DNA of 36,794 bases from JALEVB01 sp022768265 (GTDB lineage Bacteria > Bacillota_I > Bacilli_A > Erysipelotrichales > Erysipelotrichaceae), in the NCBI GenBank assembly GCA_034168985.1, contig JAXFJE010000030.1, forward strand, positions 1-36,794, in the 5' to 3' direction. A program made the translations under genes and the position numbers. The first letter of the stretch is position 1. Every line of letters begins with the position of its first letter. The notes below the pieces were generated by a model. That model ran no database searches. It was not told the origin of the DNA and was given only the letters and a program-made list of their open reading frames with translations. Below are positions 22,615-31,061 of this stretch, one piece after another.

Positions 22615-24442
22615 AGTCTTCATCTTGAGCTTTGATCGATCTTAGATATTGACGTCTTTCCAAGTTCGTTAGATATTTTTTACGAATTCGGATATCAGTT
22701 GGTGTCAATTCTACTAATTCATCATCATTGATAAATTCGATAGCTTCTTCTAAGGACATGATCTTTGGTGGAACTAATTTCATTGCTTCATCGTTACCAG
22801 TTGATCTGACAGCCGTCATCTTTTTATTTTTGATCGGATTAACTTCCATATCCATATTACGGCTAGCTCTTCCGATGATCATTCCCTCATAAACTGGAGT
22901 TTGTGGTGAAATGAATAATTGACCACGCTCTTGGATGTTCCATAGCGCATAAGTCATGGCATTTCCTGTTTCGGTAGAAATCAAAGCGCCATTTTCACGT
23001 TGAGGAATATCACCTTTATATGGTTCATAGCCATGTAGACGTTTTACCATCGTTCCTTCCCCACGCGTATCATTGATAAATTCTCCACGATAACCTAGCA
23101 ATGCGCGCGTAGCTACTAAGTAAGTAATACGCGTATAGCTACCTTCATCTTCGATATTTACCATTTGCCCTTTACGTAAATTCAATTTATTTATTACCGT
23201 TCCTGAATATTCATTAGGTACAGAACATACGACTTCTTCAACTGGTTCACTTAGGACACCATCAATTTTCTTAAAGATTACTTGTGGTTTGCTTACAGCT
23301 ACTTCATAACCTTCACGACGCATATTTTCTAATAGGATCGATAAGTGTAATTCACCACGGCCTGATACCTTGAAGCAATCTGTAGAATCCGTTTCTTCAA
23401 CTTTTAGTCCTACATTTACTTCTAATTCTTTTTCTAGACGTTCACGGATATTACGGCTGGTTACATATTTACCAGTTTGTCCAGCAAATGGTGAAGAGTT
23501 TACCATGAAGTTCATTGATAAGGTTGGTTCTTCAATTTCAATTGATGGTAATGGTTCTAAGGTATTGACATCACATAGCGTTTCGCCAATGCCAATATCA
23601 CTGATACCACTGATGATCACGATTTCACCACATTGTGCTTCTTCCACTGAAATACGACTTAAACCCTTATATACAAAGATCTGACCTACTTTACATTTTT
23701 TATTTTTTTGATCAGGATCACATACGGTATATGTTGTATTAGCTTTTAAAGTACCGCGATAAATTCTACCAATACCTAAACGTCCGATATAATCATCATA
23801 TGCTAAGGCTGATACTTGCATTTGTACTGGTTCCGCTAATAAATTAGGATATGGATCACAATGATTTAAGATCGTTTCAAACAAAGGAATGATATCGGTG
23901 TTGGTATCTTCCATATCATATCTAACGATTCCTTCACGTGCGATACCATAAAGGATCGGGAAATCTAATTGTTCATCATTAGCATTTAGGTCTAAGAACA
24001 ATTCATAAACTTCATCGATCACTTCATTTACACGTGCATCTTTCTTATCGATCTTGTTGATCAACAAGATTGGACGCAAACCGCTTTCTAAAGATTTTTG
24101 CAATACGAAACGAGTTTGAGGCATTGGACCTTCGCTTGAGTCAACTAGCAAGATTACCGTATCAACCGTTTTGATGATACGTTCAACTTCACTTGAAAAA
24201 TCCGCATGTCCTGGGGTATCTACGATATTGATCTTATAGTCTTTATATGTAACGCTGCAGTTTTTGGAATAGATCGTAATTCCTCTTTCTCTTTCTAGAT
24301 CATTACTATCCATTACACAGTCTACAACTTCTTCGTTGTCTCTAAATACATGGCTTTGATTTAAAAATGCATCAACCAAAGTTGATTTACCAGCATCAAC
24401 GTGGGCAATAACGGCGATGTTTAAAATTTTTGTATATTCCAT
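22613..24442 (-). CDS. typA: Ribosome-associated GTPase TypA/BipA
   Basis: A 609-residue translational GTPase related to EF-G and LepA that assists 50S assembly and stress adaptation. G-domain motifs: AHVDAGKSTL (G1), RERGITI (G2 region), DTPGHADFSSEV (G3), NKIDKKDAR (G4). Then come the EF-Tu-like domain 2, two alpha/beta domains and the BipA-specific C-terminal region (RGQLFISPQTPVYEGMIIG, RNMDMEVNPIKNKKMTAVRS). Length is typical. Confidence 0.96.
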   Translation of the reverse strand: MEYTKILNIAVIAHVDAGKSTLVDAFLNQSHVFRDNEEVVDCVMDSNDLERERGITIYSKNCSVTYKDYKINIVDTPGHADFSSEVERIIKTVDTVILLVDSSEGPMPQTRFVLQKSLESGLRPILLINKIDKKDARVNEVIDEVYELFLDLNANDEQLDFPILYGIAREGIVRYDMEDTNTDIIPLFETILNHCDPYPNLLAEPVQMQVSALAYDDYIGRLGIGRIYRGTLKANTTYTVCDPDQKNKKCKVGQIFVYKGLSRISVEEAQCGEIVIISGISDIGIGETLCDVNTLEPLPSIEIEEPTLSMNFMVNSSPFAGQTGKYVTSRNIRERLEKELEVNVGLKVEETDSTDCFKVSGRGELHLSILLENMRREGYEVAVSKPQVIFKKIDGVLSEPVEEVVCSVPNEYSGTVINKLNLRKGQMVNIEDEGSYTRITYLVATRALLGYRGEFINDTRGEGTMVKRLHGYEPYKGDIPQRENGALISTETGNAMTYALWNIQERGQLFISPQTPVYEGMIIGRASRNMDMEVNPIKNKKMTAVRSTGNDEAMKLVPPKIMSLEEAIEFINDDELVELTPTDIRIRKKYLTNLERRQYLRSIKAQDED

Positions 24443-24470
24443 AGGTTATTTGTCCTTTCAAACGTGGTTT

Positions 24471-24499
24471 ATTATAGCTTTTTTATGCATAAAAAACAA
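24471..24499 (-). promoter_or_regulatory. typA promoter
   Basis: The minus strand shows TTGTTT (24494-24499), 17 bp, TATAAT (24471-24476), followed by GAAAGGA before the ATG. Confidence 0.75.
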
Positions 24500-24533
24500 T
24501 ATGATTTCGCGATTTTCTCCTTGTTGAAAAGCT

Positions 24534-24576
24534 AAAAAAAGCCTTTTAACTTTTTAAAAGATAAAGTAAAGGCTTT
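24534..24576 (-). terminator. Terminator of the DD-carboxypeptidase gene
   Basis: The minus strand has AAAGCCTTT paired with AAAGGCTTT across a loop that itself contains complementary TTTTAAAA sequence, ending in TTTTTTT. Confidence 0.75.
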
Positions 24577-24586
24577 CTTTAAATGC

Positions 24587-25831
24587 TTAGCATTTATTTT
24601 TAACTTTAGGCTTGTTTTTATTCATGCCTTTAGCTAGACGATAAATGATGATCAATAAGACAGCAATTATGATGATATTGATCATGGCATGCGGATTTTC
24701 TAAGCTAAAAACAAGCACTGGCCAAAAAAGTTTTATAAGCACATTGGTTTCGATCGTTTCATTGGCCACAATCACAAATGTACTTTCCATGCCATCTGCT
24801 CCTTTGACTACGATCTTACCTAATTCATCGCCTTCATTTAACGGTGCGATCAATTCATCAGGGATCTTTACTTCTAAGGTGTAATCGTTATAGGTCGTTA
24901 ATCCCATATCTTTTGGTGCCTTGATAGCATACTCATAATTGCTTAGGCTATATTTAACGTGTACTTCCTTGATGATCTCATCTTGAGCATATAGCATTTC
25001 ATAATGATAGTTGTCATAAATATAATCATATAGCTGATTGCTTTCGACCAAAGCTTTGGATATCGCAGCATCATTAGGAGCTTTCCCCAAGATGATCATA
25101 TAACGTTCATTTCCTTGCGAGATACTTGCTAAACAGCGGCCCGCAGGATTAGTAAAGCCTGTTTTGCCTCCGACCATGTGTGCCCCTTTTCCGAGATAAC
25201 TTAAGCTGCTGCTACGCATCTTTAAGCCATTGGTACTAATATATTCTTTGGTGGTAAAGATCTGATAAAAGGTTGGATCTTGAATCGCATATCGCAACAA
25301 TAAGCTTAGATCATAACAAGTGGAATAATGATTAGCATCGTGCAAACCAGTCGTATTAACAAAATGGGTATTATCCATTCCTAAAGCTTGAGCTTTATCA
25401 TTCATGGCCGCTACGAAAGCTTCTTCACTACCAAAAAGACTGTATGCTAAAGCTTGGGTACATTCTGCTCCACTTGGTAACATCACGCCATATAATAAAT
25501 CTTCATAGGTTACTTCATCATAGACATTAAAGCCTGCCATGCTCGCATTAGCTTCATATAATCCAGCCATCATCTTTGGCGTGATGGTGATGGTCTGATG
25601 AAGATCATCGATTGCTTCAATAGCAACGATCGCACTCATGATCTTGGTCATGCTTGCAGGATACATTTTATCATAAGCATTTTTTTCATAAATGATCTCA
25701 TCTGTATCTATATTGATCATATATACATACTCTGCTTCCAAAGTAAACGGAAGATCTACGGCTTGGGGTCTGATTACTTGGCTCCATAGCAAGCTCAAGC
25801 AAACTATCATTGTCATCACTATCTTTTTCAT
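24587..25831 (-). CDS. D-alanyl-D-alanine carboxypeptidase (S11, PBP5/DacF type)
   Basis: A 414-residue secreted penicillin-binding protein that trims the terminal D-Ala of peptidoglycan stem peptides. It has a signal peptide (about 1-24, MKKIVMTMIVCLSLLWSQ). The active-site SxxK is PASMTKIM and KTG is GGKTGFTNPAG. At the second motif, where SGN is usual, it reads PSGAECTQALA. A C-terminal PBP5-type beta domain is followed by a membrane helix (INIIIIAVLLIIIYRLA) and a basic tail, so it stays membrane-attached. I start at ATG 25831; a longer in-frame extension to 25906 would overlap the divergent gene and its promoter. An extended -10 (TGCTATAAT) ends 7 bases before this ATG, hinting at a very short leader. 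Confidence 0.9.
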   Translation of the reverse strand: MKKIVMTMIVCLSLLWSQVIRPQAVDLPFTLEAEYVYMINIDTDEIIYEKNAYDKMYPASMTKIMSAIVAIEAIDDLHQTITITPKMMAGLYEANASMAGFNVYDEVTYEDLLYGVMLPSGAECTQALAYSLFGSEEAFVAAMNDKAQALGMDNTHFVNTTGLHDANHYSTCYDLSLLLRYAIQDPTFYQIFTTKEYISTNGLKMRSSSLSYLGKGAHMVGGKTGFTNPAGRCLASISQGNERYMIILGKAPNDAAISKALVESNQLYDYIYDNYHYEMLYAQDEIIKEVHVKYSLSNYEYAIKAPKDMGLTTYNDYTLEVKIPDELIAPLNEGDELGKIVVKGADGMESTFVIVANETIETNVLIKLFWPVLVFSLENPHAMINIIIIAVLLIIIYRLAKGMNKNKPKVKNKC

Positions 25832-25839
25832 GGTATAAA
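25810..25839 (+). promoter_or_regulatory. Promoter of the yfcE-type gene
   Basis: TTGTCA (25810-25815), 18 bp, TATAAA (25834-25839), within the first codons of the divergent carboxypeptidase gene. Confidence 0.6.
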
Positions 25840-25847
25840 TTATAGCA
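25839..25847 (-). promoter_or_regulatory. Extended -10 promoter of the DD-carboxypeptidase gene
   Basis: The minus strand reads TGCTATAAT, a TGn-extended -10, without a good -35. The predicted start point falls on or next to the ATG at 25831. Confidence 0.45.
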
Positions 25848-25869
25848 TAGAAATAAGGAGCAAAACGTA

Positions 25870-26403
25870 ATGAAATATTTAGTAATCTCAGATATTCATG
25901 GTGCAAAAGAAGGTGCGCTATGTGCCATCGAAGCCTTTCAGCTTCATCATTGTGATATGATCATCTGTTTAGGGGATATCCTGTATCATGGACCTCGCAA
26001 TGATCTACCAGCTAGCTATGCCCCTAAAGAAGTGATCAAACTATTGAATCCTTTAAAGGATAAGATCATTGCGGTTCGCGGCAATTGTGATGCCGAAGTT
26101 GATCAAATGGTCTTAGATTTCCCAATCTTAGCTGATTATAACATCTTGTATATCAATGATATCAAATTCTTTTTAACGCATGGTCATCACTACGGTCCTC
26201 AAAATGAACCTTGTTTAAATCCAGAAGATTATTTGTTATCAGGACACACCCACATTCCTACTGTTGATGATCACTTATTGAATCCCGGTTCGATCAGCTT
26301 AGCTAAAAATGGTCATCCTAACAGCTATGGGATCATCGATGAAGATAGCTTTAAGATCTATGACCAAAACCACCAATTATATATGCAAACCAATCTAAGA
26401 TAA
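25870..26403 (+). CDS. yfcE: YfcE/MJ0936-type metallophosphodiesterase
   Basis: A 177-residue calcineurin-like phosphoesterase. All metal motifs are present: SDIHGA (D and H), CLGDILYHGP (GDxxxxGP), VRGNCDAEVD (GNCD), LTHGHHYG and SGHTHIP. Members hydrolyse phosphodiesters with Mn2+; the physiological substrate is unknown. It has an AAGGAG site 8 bases before ATG and is divergent from the carboxypeptidase. Confidence 0.9.
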   Translation: MKYLVISDIHGAKEGALCAIEAFQLHHCDMIICLGDILYHGPRNDLPASYAPKEVIKLLNPLKDKIIAVRGNCDAEVDQMVLDFPILADYNILYINDIKFFLTHGHHYGPQNEPCLNPEDYLLSGHTHIPTVDDHLLNPGSISLAKNGHPNSYGIIDEDSFKIYDQNHQLYMQTNLR

Positions 26404-26408
26404 CGACT

Positions 26409-26431
26409 AAAGGGGCATTTGATGCCCCTTT
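26409..26431. terminator. Bidirectional terminator between yfcE and alr
   Basis: AAAGGGGCAT/ATGCCCCTTT, a stem of about 10 bp with flanking A and T bases, at the convergence point of the two genes. Confidence 0.75.
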
Positions 26432-27524
26432 AAAATACTCTTTTATTAATGATCAGATATTCTTGATGATCTTTGATATAGCGTCTGGTCAAGCGCTCGT
26501 TGAAGTTGGTCATGATCTCATGTACGATGGTATCAAGTTCACGCGCCATTTGTTGGATCGAGATATGTTCCCCAATCAATTCTACGACCGTTCCTACTGG
26601 AAGATTTCGAGATAATTTGATCATGCATTGATCCATGCATACCCTGCCAACGATCGTTGCAAATTCTCCATCGACATATACCTGCCGACCGCTATTACGG
26701 CGAATAAATCCATCAGCATAACCAATCGGTAAGGTTGCGATGATCTCCGGCTTTTCACATTTATATGTAGCTCCATAACCGATCGTTTCCTCCGGGGCTA
26801 CGGTTTTAACATTGACGATCGTCGTATATAAGCTGACTACGCTTTTCAAATTTGTTGGATTGGTACAATAACCAAACAAGCCAATACCTACCCTGATGGT
26901 ATTTGTTAGATCTTCAGCATAATCGATCGCTGCATCCGAATTATCACAATGAATATATTTAAAATCACCATCCAATGCTTCATAAGCTTTTTTAAAAGCT
27001 GTGAATTGTGCATCTGTTTTTACCTTAGGATCTTCGTCTGAGCATGCGTAATGAGTAAAGATCCCTTCCACCTTGGCATCTGCCTGTTGTAAAAGTGTAT
27101 AGGCCTTTTTTAACTGCTCGATATCTTTGATACCGATCCGATTCATTCCTGTATCAACTTTTAAATGAATCTTTAGATCGCTGATATCATATTTGATCAC
27201 TTCCAAGACCCATTGTAAACTAACAACACTAGTTGCAAGATCGTTTTTGATCAATATCTTCGCATCTCTTGGTTCGACATAACCTAAGATCAAGATTTCT
27301 GCTTTGATGCCCGCATTTCTTAACGCCATCGCTTCATCTAGGCTCGATACCGCCAACATGCTAGCACCTGCTTGTAAAGCAACCTTAGCTACTTCCTCAT
27401 CACAACACCCATAACCATTGGCTTTGATCACCGCGATGAGCTTTTTTTGGGTATGTTCGATAAAATAACGACAATTATGTTCTAAATTATCTAAATTGAT
27501 CTCTAGCCAAGTTTTCCTCAACAT
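26430..27524 (-). CDS. alr: Alanine racemase
   Basis: The 364-residue PLP enzyme makes D-alanine for peptidoglycan. The cofactor lysine is in AVIKANGYGC, near residue 34. GYGATYKCEKP carries the catalytic Tyr region, and the barrel motif DTGMNRIG and the C-terminal domain VGRVCMDQCMIKL are typical. Upstream by 5 bp is a small membrane-protein gene, probably co-transcribed. Its product feeds the D-Ala ligase encoded at 31062-32270. Confidence 0.96.
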   Translation of the reverse strand: MLRKTWLEINLDNLEHNCRYFIEHTQKKLIAVIKANGYGCCDEEVAKVALQAGASMLAVSSLDEAMALRNAGIKAEILILGYVEPRDAKILIKNDLATSVVSLQWVLEVIKYDISDLKIHLKVDTGMNRIGIKDIEQLKKAYTLLQQADAKVEGIFTHYACSDEDPKVKTDAQFTAFKKAYEALDGDFKYIHCDNSDAAIDYAEDLTNTIRVGIGLFGYCTNPTNLKSVVSLYTTIVNVKTVAPEETIGYGATYKCEKPEIIATLPIGYADGFIRRNSGRQVYVDGEFATIVGRVCMDQCMIKLSRNLPVGTVVELIGEHISIQQMARELDTIVHEIMTNFNERLTRRYIKDHQEYLIINKRVF

Positions 27525-27529
27525 TGCTT

Positions 27530-27958
27530 CTACACCACCCTAGCATAGATATAAGCAATATATACACCGCCTAATCTAAATAATAAGCCCAACAAAGAAC
27601 TAACATTCATCGCTAATAAGCTTCTGATATAGGTAAAAAAGATAAAACCATAAAGTTGCGGCATAAATAAAGATTGAAATCCAAATATGGCAATGATATC
27701 ACCAATAAAGATACTAATGACACATAATACGGCCGCCAAAACGCTAAAACGCACCTGAACCCCACGACCATATTCTAAGATGACCTTCGCAATAGCATAG
27801 CCGATTCCCAAGTAGACAACCGAAAATTCAATGCGCATCATTGAAGCAAATAGTCCATAAGCAAGTCCTAAAACTATTGAAGCAATGCTTCCACACAATA
27901 AAGCACGATTAAAACGTTGTTGCCGTGTAATAGCATTGGTATTAAAAATCTTATACAT
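27530..27958 (-). CDS. Small integral membrane protein, unknown function
   Basis: I start at ATG 27958 because AAAGGTGG lies 8 bases before it; the frame stays open to 28072, but that would overlap the promoter of the divergent gene. The 142-residue product has about four hydrophobic segments (LLCGSIASIVLGLAYGLF, VVYLGIGYAIAKVIL, LAAVLCVISIFIGDIIAIFG, and a C-terminal pair), so it is polytopic. I recognise no family. It ends 5 bp before alr, so it is probably in the same transcript. Confidence 0.65.
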   Translation of the reverse strand: MYKIFNTNAITRQQRFNRALLCGSIASIVLGLAYGLFASMMRIEFSVVYLGIGYAIAKVILEYGRGVQVRFSVLAAVLCVISIFIGDIIAIFGFQSLFMPQLYGFIFFTYIRSLLAMNVSSLLGLLFRLGGVYIAYIYARVV

Positions 27959-28075
27959 AATCATTTCCACCTTTTCTTCATATAGTATAACACAATTAAG
28001 TTTTCTGGTTAGATATACAATATTCAAAACCACAAATTTGTAAAATAAAGTATAATAATAGCGAGGTATCATAAC

Positions 28076-28804
28076 ATGCTAATAACATCTTTAACCAATG
28101 CCAAGGTAAAACAGTGGCATAAATATCAACAAAAAAAATATCGCAATCAAGATCAACGCTTTTTGATCGAAGGTTTACATTTAATTGAAGAAGCCCATAA
28201 AGCCAACCTGATCGAAGCGATCATCGTTGATGAAAATTTTTCTAATCCTTATCAACAATACCCTATCTATACCGTTACATCAAACATCATGGATAAACTA
28301 AGCATGCATCAATCAACCGAAAAGATCATGGCCGTATGCAAGATGAAAAAACAGGATGATCGCTCATTATCATCCAAGATCATCATCTTAGATAATCTTC
28401 AAGATCCAGGCAATATCGGCACCATCATTCGTAGCGCTTATAGTTTTGGATATGAAACCATCATCTTATCAAATGATTCTACCGATCTATATAATGATAA
28501 GCTGATCCGCTCGACCCAAGGAGCCATCTTTCATCTAAATATCCTGCAAGTGCCTTTGCTGCCAATGATGCAAAACTTAAAAGAACTAGGATATAAGATC
28601 TATGCTACCAGCCTAAAGCAAGCTCAGCCTTTAAGCACGATAGTACCTAGCTATCCTTTAGCATTAGTTTTTGGTAATGAAGGTAATGGTGTTTCTCAAG
28701 CTGTCTTAGCAAACAGCGATCAAAATATCATCATTGAAATGAATAATTTTGAATCTTTAAATGTCGCCGTCGCTGCGGGTATATGTATGTATCAATTCAA
28801 ATGA
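28076..28804 (+). CDS. TrmH/SpoU-family RNA 2'-O-ribose methyltransferase
   Basis: A 242-residue SPOUT enzyme. The N-terminal substrate-binding domain (NAKVKQWHKYQQKKYRNQDQ, FLIEGLHLIEEA) is typical of the rRNA branch. The knotted SAM-binding domain has motif 1 LDNLQDPGNIGTIIRSA, motif 2 ALVFGNEGNGVS and motif 3 MNNFESLNVAVAAGICMYQ. It methylates 23S rRNA or tRNA; the exact target is not readable. Divergent from the alr operon; a TATAAT lies 20-25 bases before the ATG. Confidence 0.9.
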   Translation: MLITSLTNAKVKQWHKYQQKKYRNQDQRFLIEGLHLIEEAHKANLIEAIIVDENFSNPYQQYPIYTVTSNIMDKLSMHQSTEKIMAVCKMKKQDDRSLSSKIIILDNLQDPGNIGTIIRSAYSFGYETIILSNDSTDLYNDKLIRSTQGAIFHLNILQVPLLPMMQNLKELGYKIYATSLKQAQPLSTIVPSYPLALVFGNEGNGVSQAVLANSDQNIIIEMNNFESLNVAVAAGICMYQFK

Positions 28805-28816
28805 TTATGATATAAT
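28802..28816 (+). promoter_or_regulatory. deoD promoter, extended -10
   Basis: TATGATATAAT with TATAAT at 28811-28816 preceded by TGA, overlapping the end of the methyltransferase gene; the -35 is weak. Confidence 0.45.
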
Positions 28817-28840
28817 AAAAATAATTTTAGGAGGTAATTT

Positions 28841-29560
28841 ATGTCAACACCACACAATACTGCAAACAAAGGTGATATCGCTAAAACGGTATTAATGCCT
28901 GGTGATCCATTAAGAGCGAAATTTATCGCTGAAACTTTCTTAACTGATGTTACACAATTCAATAGCGTTCGTAACATGTTTGGTTATACTGGTTATTATA
29001 ACGGTAAAAAAGTTTCTGTTATGGGATCGGGCATGGGCATGCCTAGCATCGGTATCTATTCATATGAATTATATACACAATATGATGTTGAAAATATCAT
29101 CCGTATTGGTTCAGCAGGTTCTTATAGTCACGATCTTAAAATTTTTGATGTCGTGCTAGCTGATGCTGCTTACTCTGAAAGTAGCTTCGCTAAGACCCAA
29201 TCAGGATATGACCAACCAAAGACCTACCCTACTGCTAGCTTAAACGAAAAAATCATCGCAGCTGCTAAAAAGGTAGAAATTCCTCTACATGTAGCAACGA
29301 TCCACAGTTCAGATGTCTTCTATCGTGAAGGCAACACTGACTATGTAAATGATCTAGTAAACGTTCATGGTTGTAAATGTGTCGAAATGGAAAGCTTTGC
29401 TTTATTCCACAATGCTAACGTAACTGGTAAAAAGGCTGCTTGTCTATTAACGATTTCGGATAGTTTTGTTGCTCCCGAAATCACTACTGCTCAAGAAAGA
29501 GAACAATCTTTTACTAACATGATGAAAATTGCATTGGAGGCTGCTACCTGTGAAGATTAA
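28841..29560 (+). CDS. deoD: Purine nucleoside phosphorylase, DeoD type
   Basis: The 239-residue hexameric-type phosphorylase cleaves purine nucleosides with phosphate for base salvage. Motifs: VLMPGDPLRAKFIAE, GSGMGMPSIGIYSYEL, RIGSAGSYS, KCVEMESFALF (Met-Glu ribose site) and TISDSF with the catalytic Asp. Ribosome site TAGGAGG. Its last codons contain the ribosome site and start of the next gene. Confidence 0.96.
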   Translation: MSTPHNTANKGDIAKTVLMPGDPLRAKFIAETFLTDVTQFNSVRNMFGYTGYYNGKKVSVMGSGMGMPSIGIYSYELYTQYDVENIIRIGSAGSYSHDLKIFDVVLADAAYSESSFAKTQSGYDQPKTYPTASLNEKIIAAAKKVEIPLHVATIHSSDVFYREGNTDYVNDLVNVHGCKCVEMESFALFHNANVTGKKAACLLTISDSFVAPEITTAQEREQSFTNMMKIALEAATCED

Positions 29561-29723
29561 AGTAAATGATATGATGTGCAAACATTGCGAAAAAGCAATT
29601 GATAAAGCCCTAGCTGAACTAGACCATAAGATCGATCTTGCCAATAAAGAAGTAGAAGTGGCAGATGATGATGCCTCAAAAGCGAAGACATTGATCTTAG
29701 CAGCAGGTTATCACGTAGAATAA
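29550..29723 (+). CDS. Small HMA-domain metal-binding protein (CopZ-like)
   Basis: A 57-residue protein that is essentially one heavy-metal-associated domain: metal motif MMCKHCEKAI (CxxC), the middle strand DLANKEVEV and the C-terminal ILAAGYHVE. The start is GTG 29550, inside the last codons of deoD (11-bp overlap), with GGAGG about 10 bases upstream. That is shorter than the 64-codon frame from ATG 29529, but it gives the right domain boundary. Such proteins carry Cu(I) or other soft metals; no copper ATPase or CsoR gene is next to it. Its translation should be coupled to deoD. Confidence 0.8.
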   Translation: MKIKVNDMMCKHCEKAIDKALAELDHKIDLANKEVEVADDDASKAKTLILAAGYHVE

Positions 29724-29728
29724 GAACA

Positions 29729-29758
29729 AGAAAAGGCTGTTTAAAAACAGCCTTTTCT
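29729..29758. terminator. Bidirectional terminator after deoD and the HMA gene
   Basis: An AGAAAAGGCTGTTT/AAACAGCCTTTTCT stem of 14 bp. The converging AI-2E-family gene ends in its right arm. Confidence 0.85.
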
Positions 29759-30969
29759 TATTCATCATTTTCTTGTTTTACTACATCATCAGTAACGATC
29801 AAACGTTTTTTACGCAAGGAACGATTTACTAATAAGGAACCGAAAGTATACATGCAAGCCGTAAATGGCACTGCCAATAACATTCCGATGACCCCAAATA
29901 AACCACCAAAGACCACGATCGATAACAAGGTCCAAATTCCTGGCAATCCCACGGAATTACCCACTACCTTAGGATAGATGACCGTATTTTCGATCTGTTG
30001 TACAGTTTGATAAATAATCACAAACAACACAGCTTTGATTGGACTAACGGATAGTACTAAAATAAAACCGATACAACATGCTAAGGTAGGTCCAAACACT
30101 GGCACCAAAGCCATCACACTAGCTACCGCCCCGATCAAGATTGCAAATGGCATCTTAAAGATCCATAATGCAATATAGATCAATCCTCCGATGATCAAAG
30201 CCTCCAACAATTGTCCTGAAATAAAATTATTGAAGATTTCATTGATCTTCGAGCTTACTTCTAAGATTTCCTGACAAATATCATATCTAAAAATCGAAGC
30301 AACGATCTTTTTCATCTGTCTAATAAAGGTTTCTTTAGATCCCAACAAATAAATGCTTAACATAAAGCCCATGAACCAGTTACCTAAGGTAACTACAAAT
30401 TTACCAATATTATTAACGATCGAAAATCCCGCGCTAGAAATGCCCGATAGCACATTATTGATCGTTGTTGATAAGTTATTGACATCAACCCCCACACTCT
30501 TCATCACTTCATTGATCAAATCACCATTGATCTTAAACTCCAAAGGATCCAAATGCAAAAACTCAAAGACCTGATTAATATTGGTCAATAAGCTATTAAG
30601 GTATCTAGCTAAGTTATTGATCAAATTACCAATGGTAATGATCAATTGTGGAACAATGATCGACATAAACAAACCGATCAAGCTAAACATGACAATGATC
30701 GCAAATAAGATTGATATTCCCCTTTTACGTTTATATAAATAGTTAGTTGGCTTGGTATGTTTAACAATAAAAGCTTCGCAATTACGCATCGGAATATTTA
30801 ATACGAACGCAATGCCGATCCCGTAGAAAAAAGGTGTCAACAAGCGTAAAAATTTATTTATCCACCCTATGATGCTATTAAAATTAACCACAACAAAAAT
30901 CAAGAAAACAAAATAAGTTATCGCGATCAATAAAGGTTTTAACCTCTTTATATCTTCTCTATATTTCAT
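29758..30969 (-). CDS. AI-2E-family (PerM/YhhT-like) membrane protein
   Basis: A 403-residue polytopic protein with two N-terminal helices (PLLIAITYFVFLIFVVV, FFYGIGIAFVLNIP), a third helix (GISILFAIIVMFSLIGLFMS) and a large extracytoplasmic loop. The conserved C-terminal block contains LIIGGLIYIALWIF, AVASVMALVPVFGPTLA and YPKVVGNSVGLPGIWTLLSI. Members export small molecules or act as Na+/H+ antiporters; the substrate is unknown. It is divergent from ddl, with overlapping promoters. Confidence 0.88.
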   Translation of the reverse strand: MKYREDIKRLKPLLIAITYFVFLIFVVVNFNSIIGWINKFLRLLTPFFYGIGIAFVLNIPMRNCEAFIVKHTKPTNYLYKRKRGISILFAIIVMFSLIGLFMSIIVPQLIITIGNLINNLARYLNSLLTNINQVFEFLHLDPLEFKINGDLINEVMKSVGVDVNNLSTTINNVLSGISSAGFSIVNNIGKFVVTLGNWFMGFMLSIYLLGSKETFIRQMKKIVASIFRYDICQEILEVSSKINEIFNNFISGQLLEALIIGGLIYIALWIFKMPFAILIGAVASVMALVPVFGPTLACCIGFILVLSVSPIKAVLFVIIYQTVQQIENTVIYPKVVGNSVGLPGIWTLLSIVVFGGLFGVIGMLLAVPFTACMYTFGSLLVNRSLRKKRLIVTDDVVKQENDE

Positions 30970-30994
30970 AAATTACCCTTTTCTATCTATATTA

Positions 30995-31022
30995 ATTGTA
31001 AAGCATATTGTTTAAAATTCAA
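30995..31022 (-). promoter_or_regulatory. Promoter of the AI-2E-family gene
   Basis: The minus strand shows TTGAAT (31017-31022), 16 bp, TACAAT (30995-31000). It physically overlaps the -35 region of the ddl promoter. Confidence 0.55.
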
Positions 31023-31036
31023 GAAAGGTTTAAAAT
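31008..31036 (+). promoter_or_regulatory. ddl promoter
   Basis: TTGTTT (31008-31013), 17 bp, TAAAAT (31031-31036). The TTG at 31008, where the long reading frame opens, is part of the -35, which confirms that translation starts downstream at 31062. Confidence 0.65.
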
Positions 31037-31061
31037 AATTGATGACTATTGGAGGAAAAAA

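Noticed and set aside
27959..28072. N-terminal extension of the small membrane protein to 28072
   Set aside because: It runs through a -10-like TATACT and the divergent promoter; the ribosome site supports 27958.
31008..31061. N-terminal extension of D-Ala-D-Ala ligase
   Set aside because: It begins in the -35 box and spans the promoter; ATG 31062 has an ideal ribosome site.
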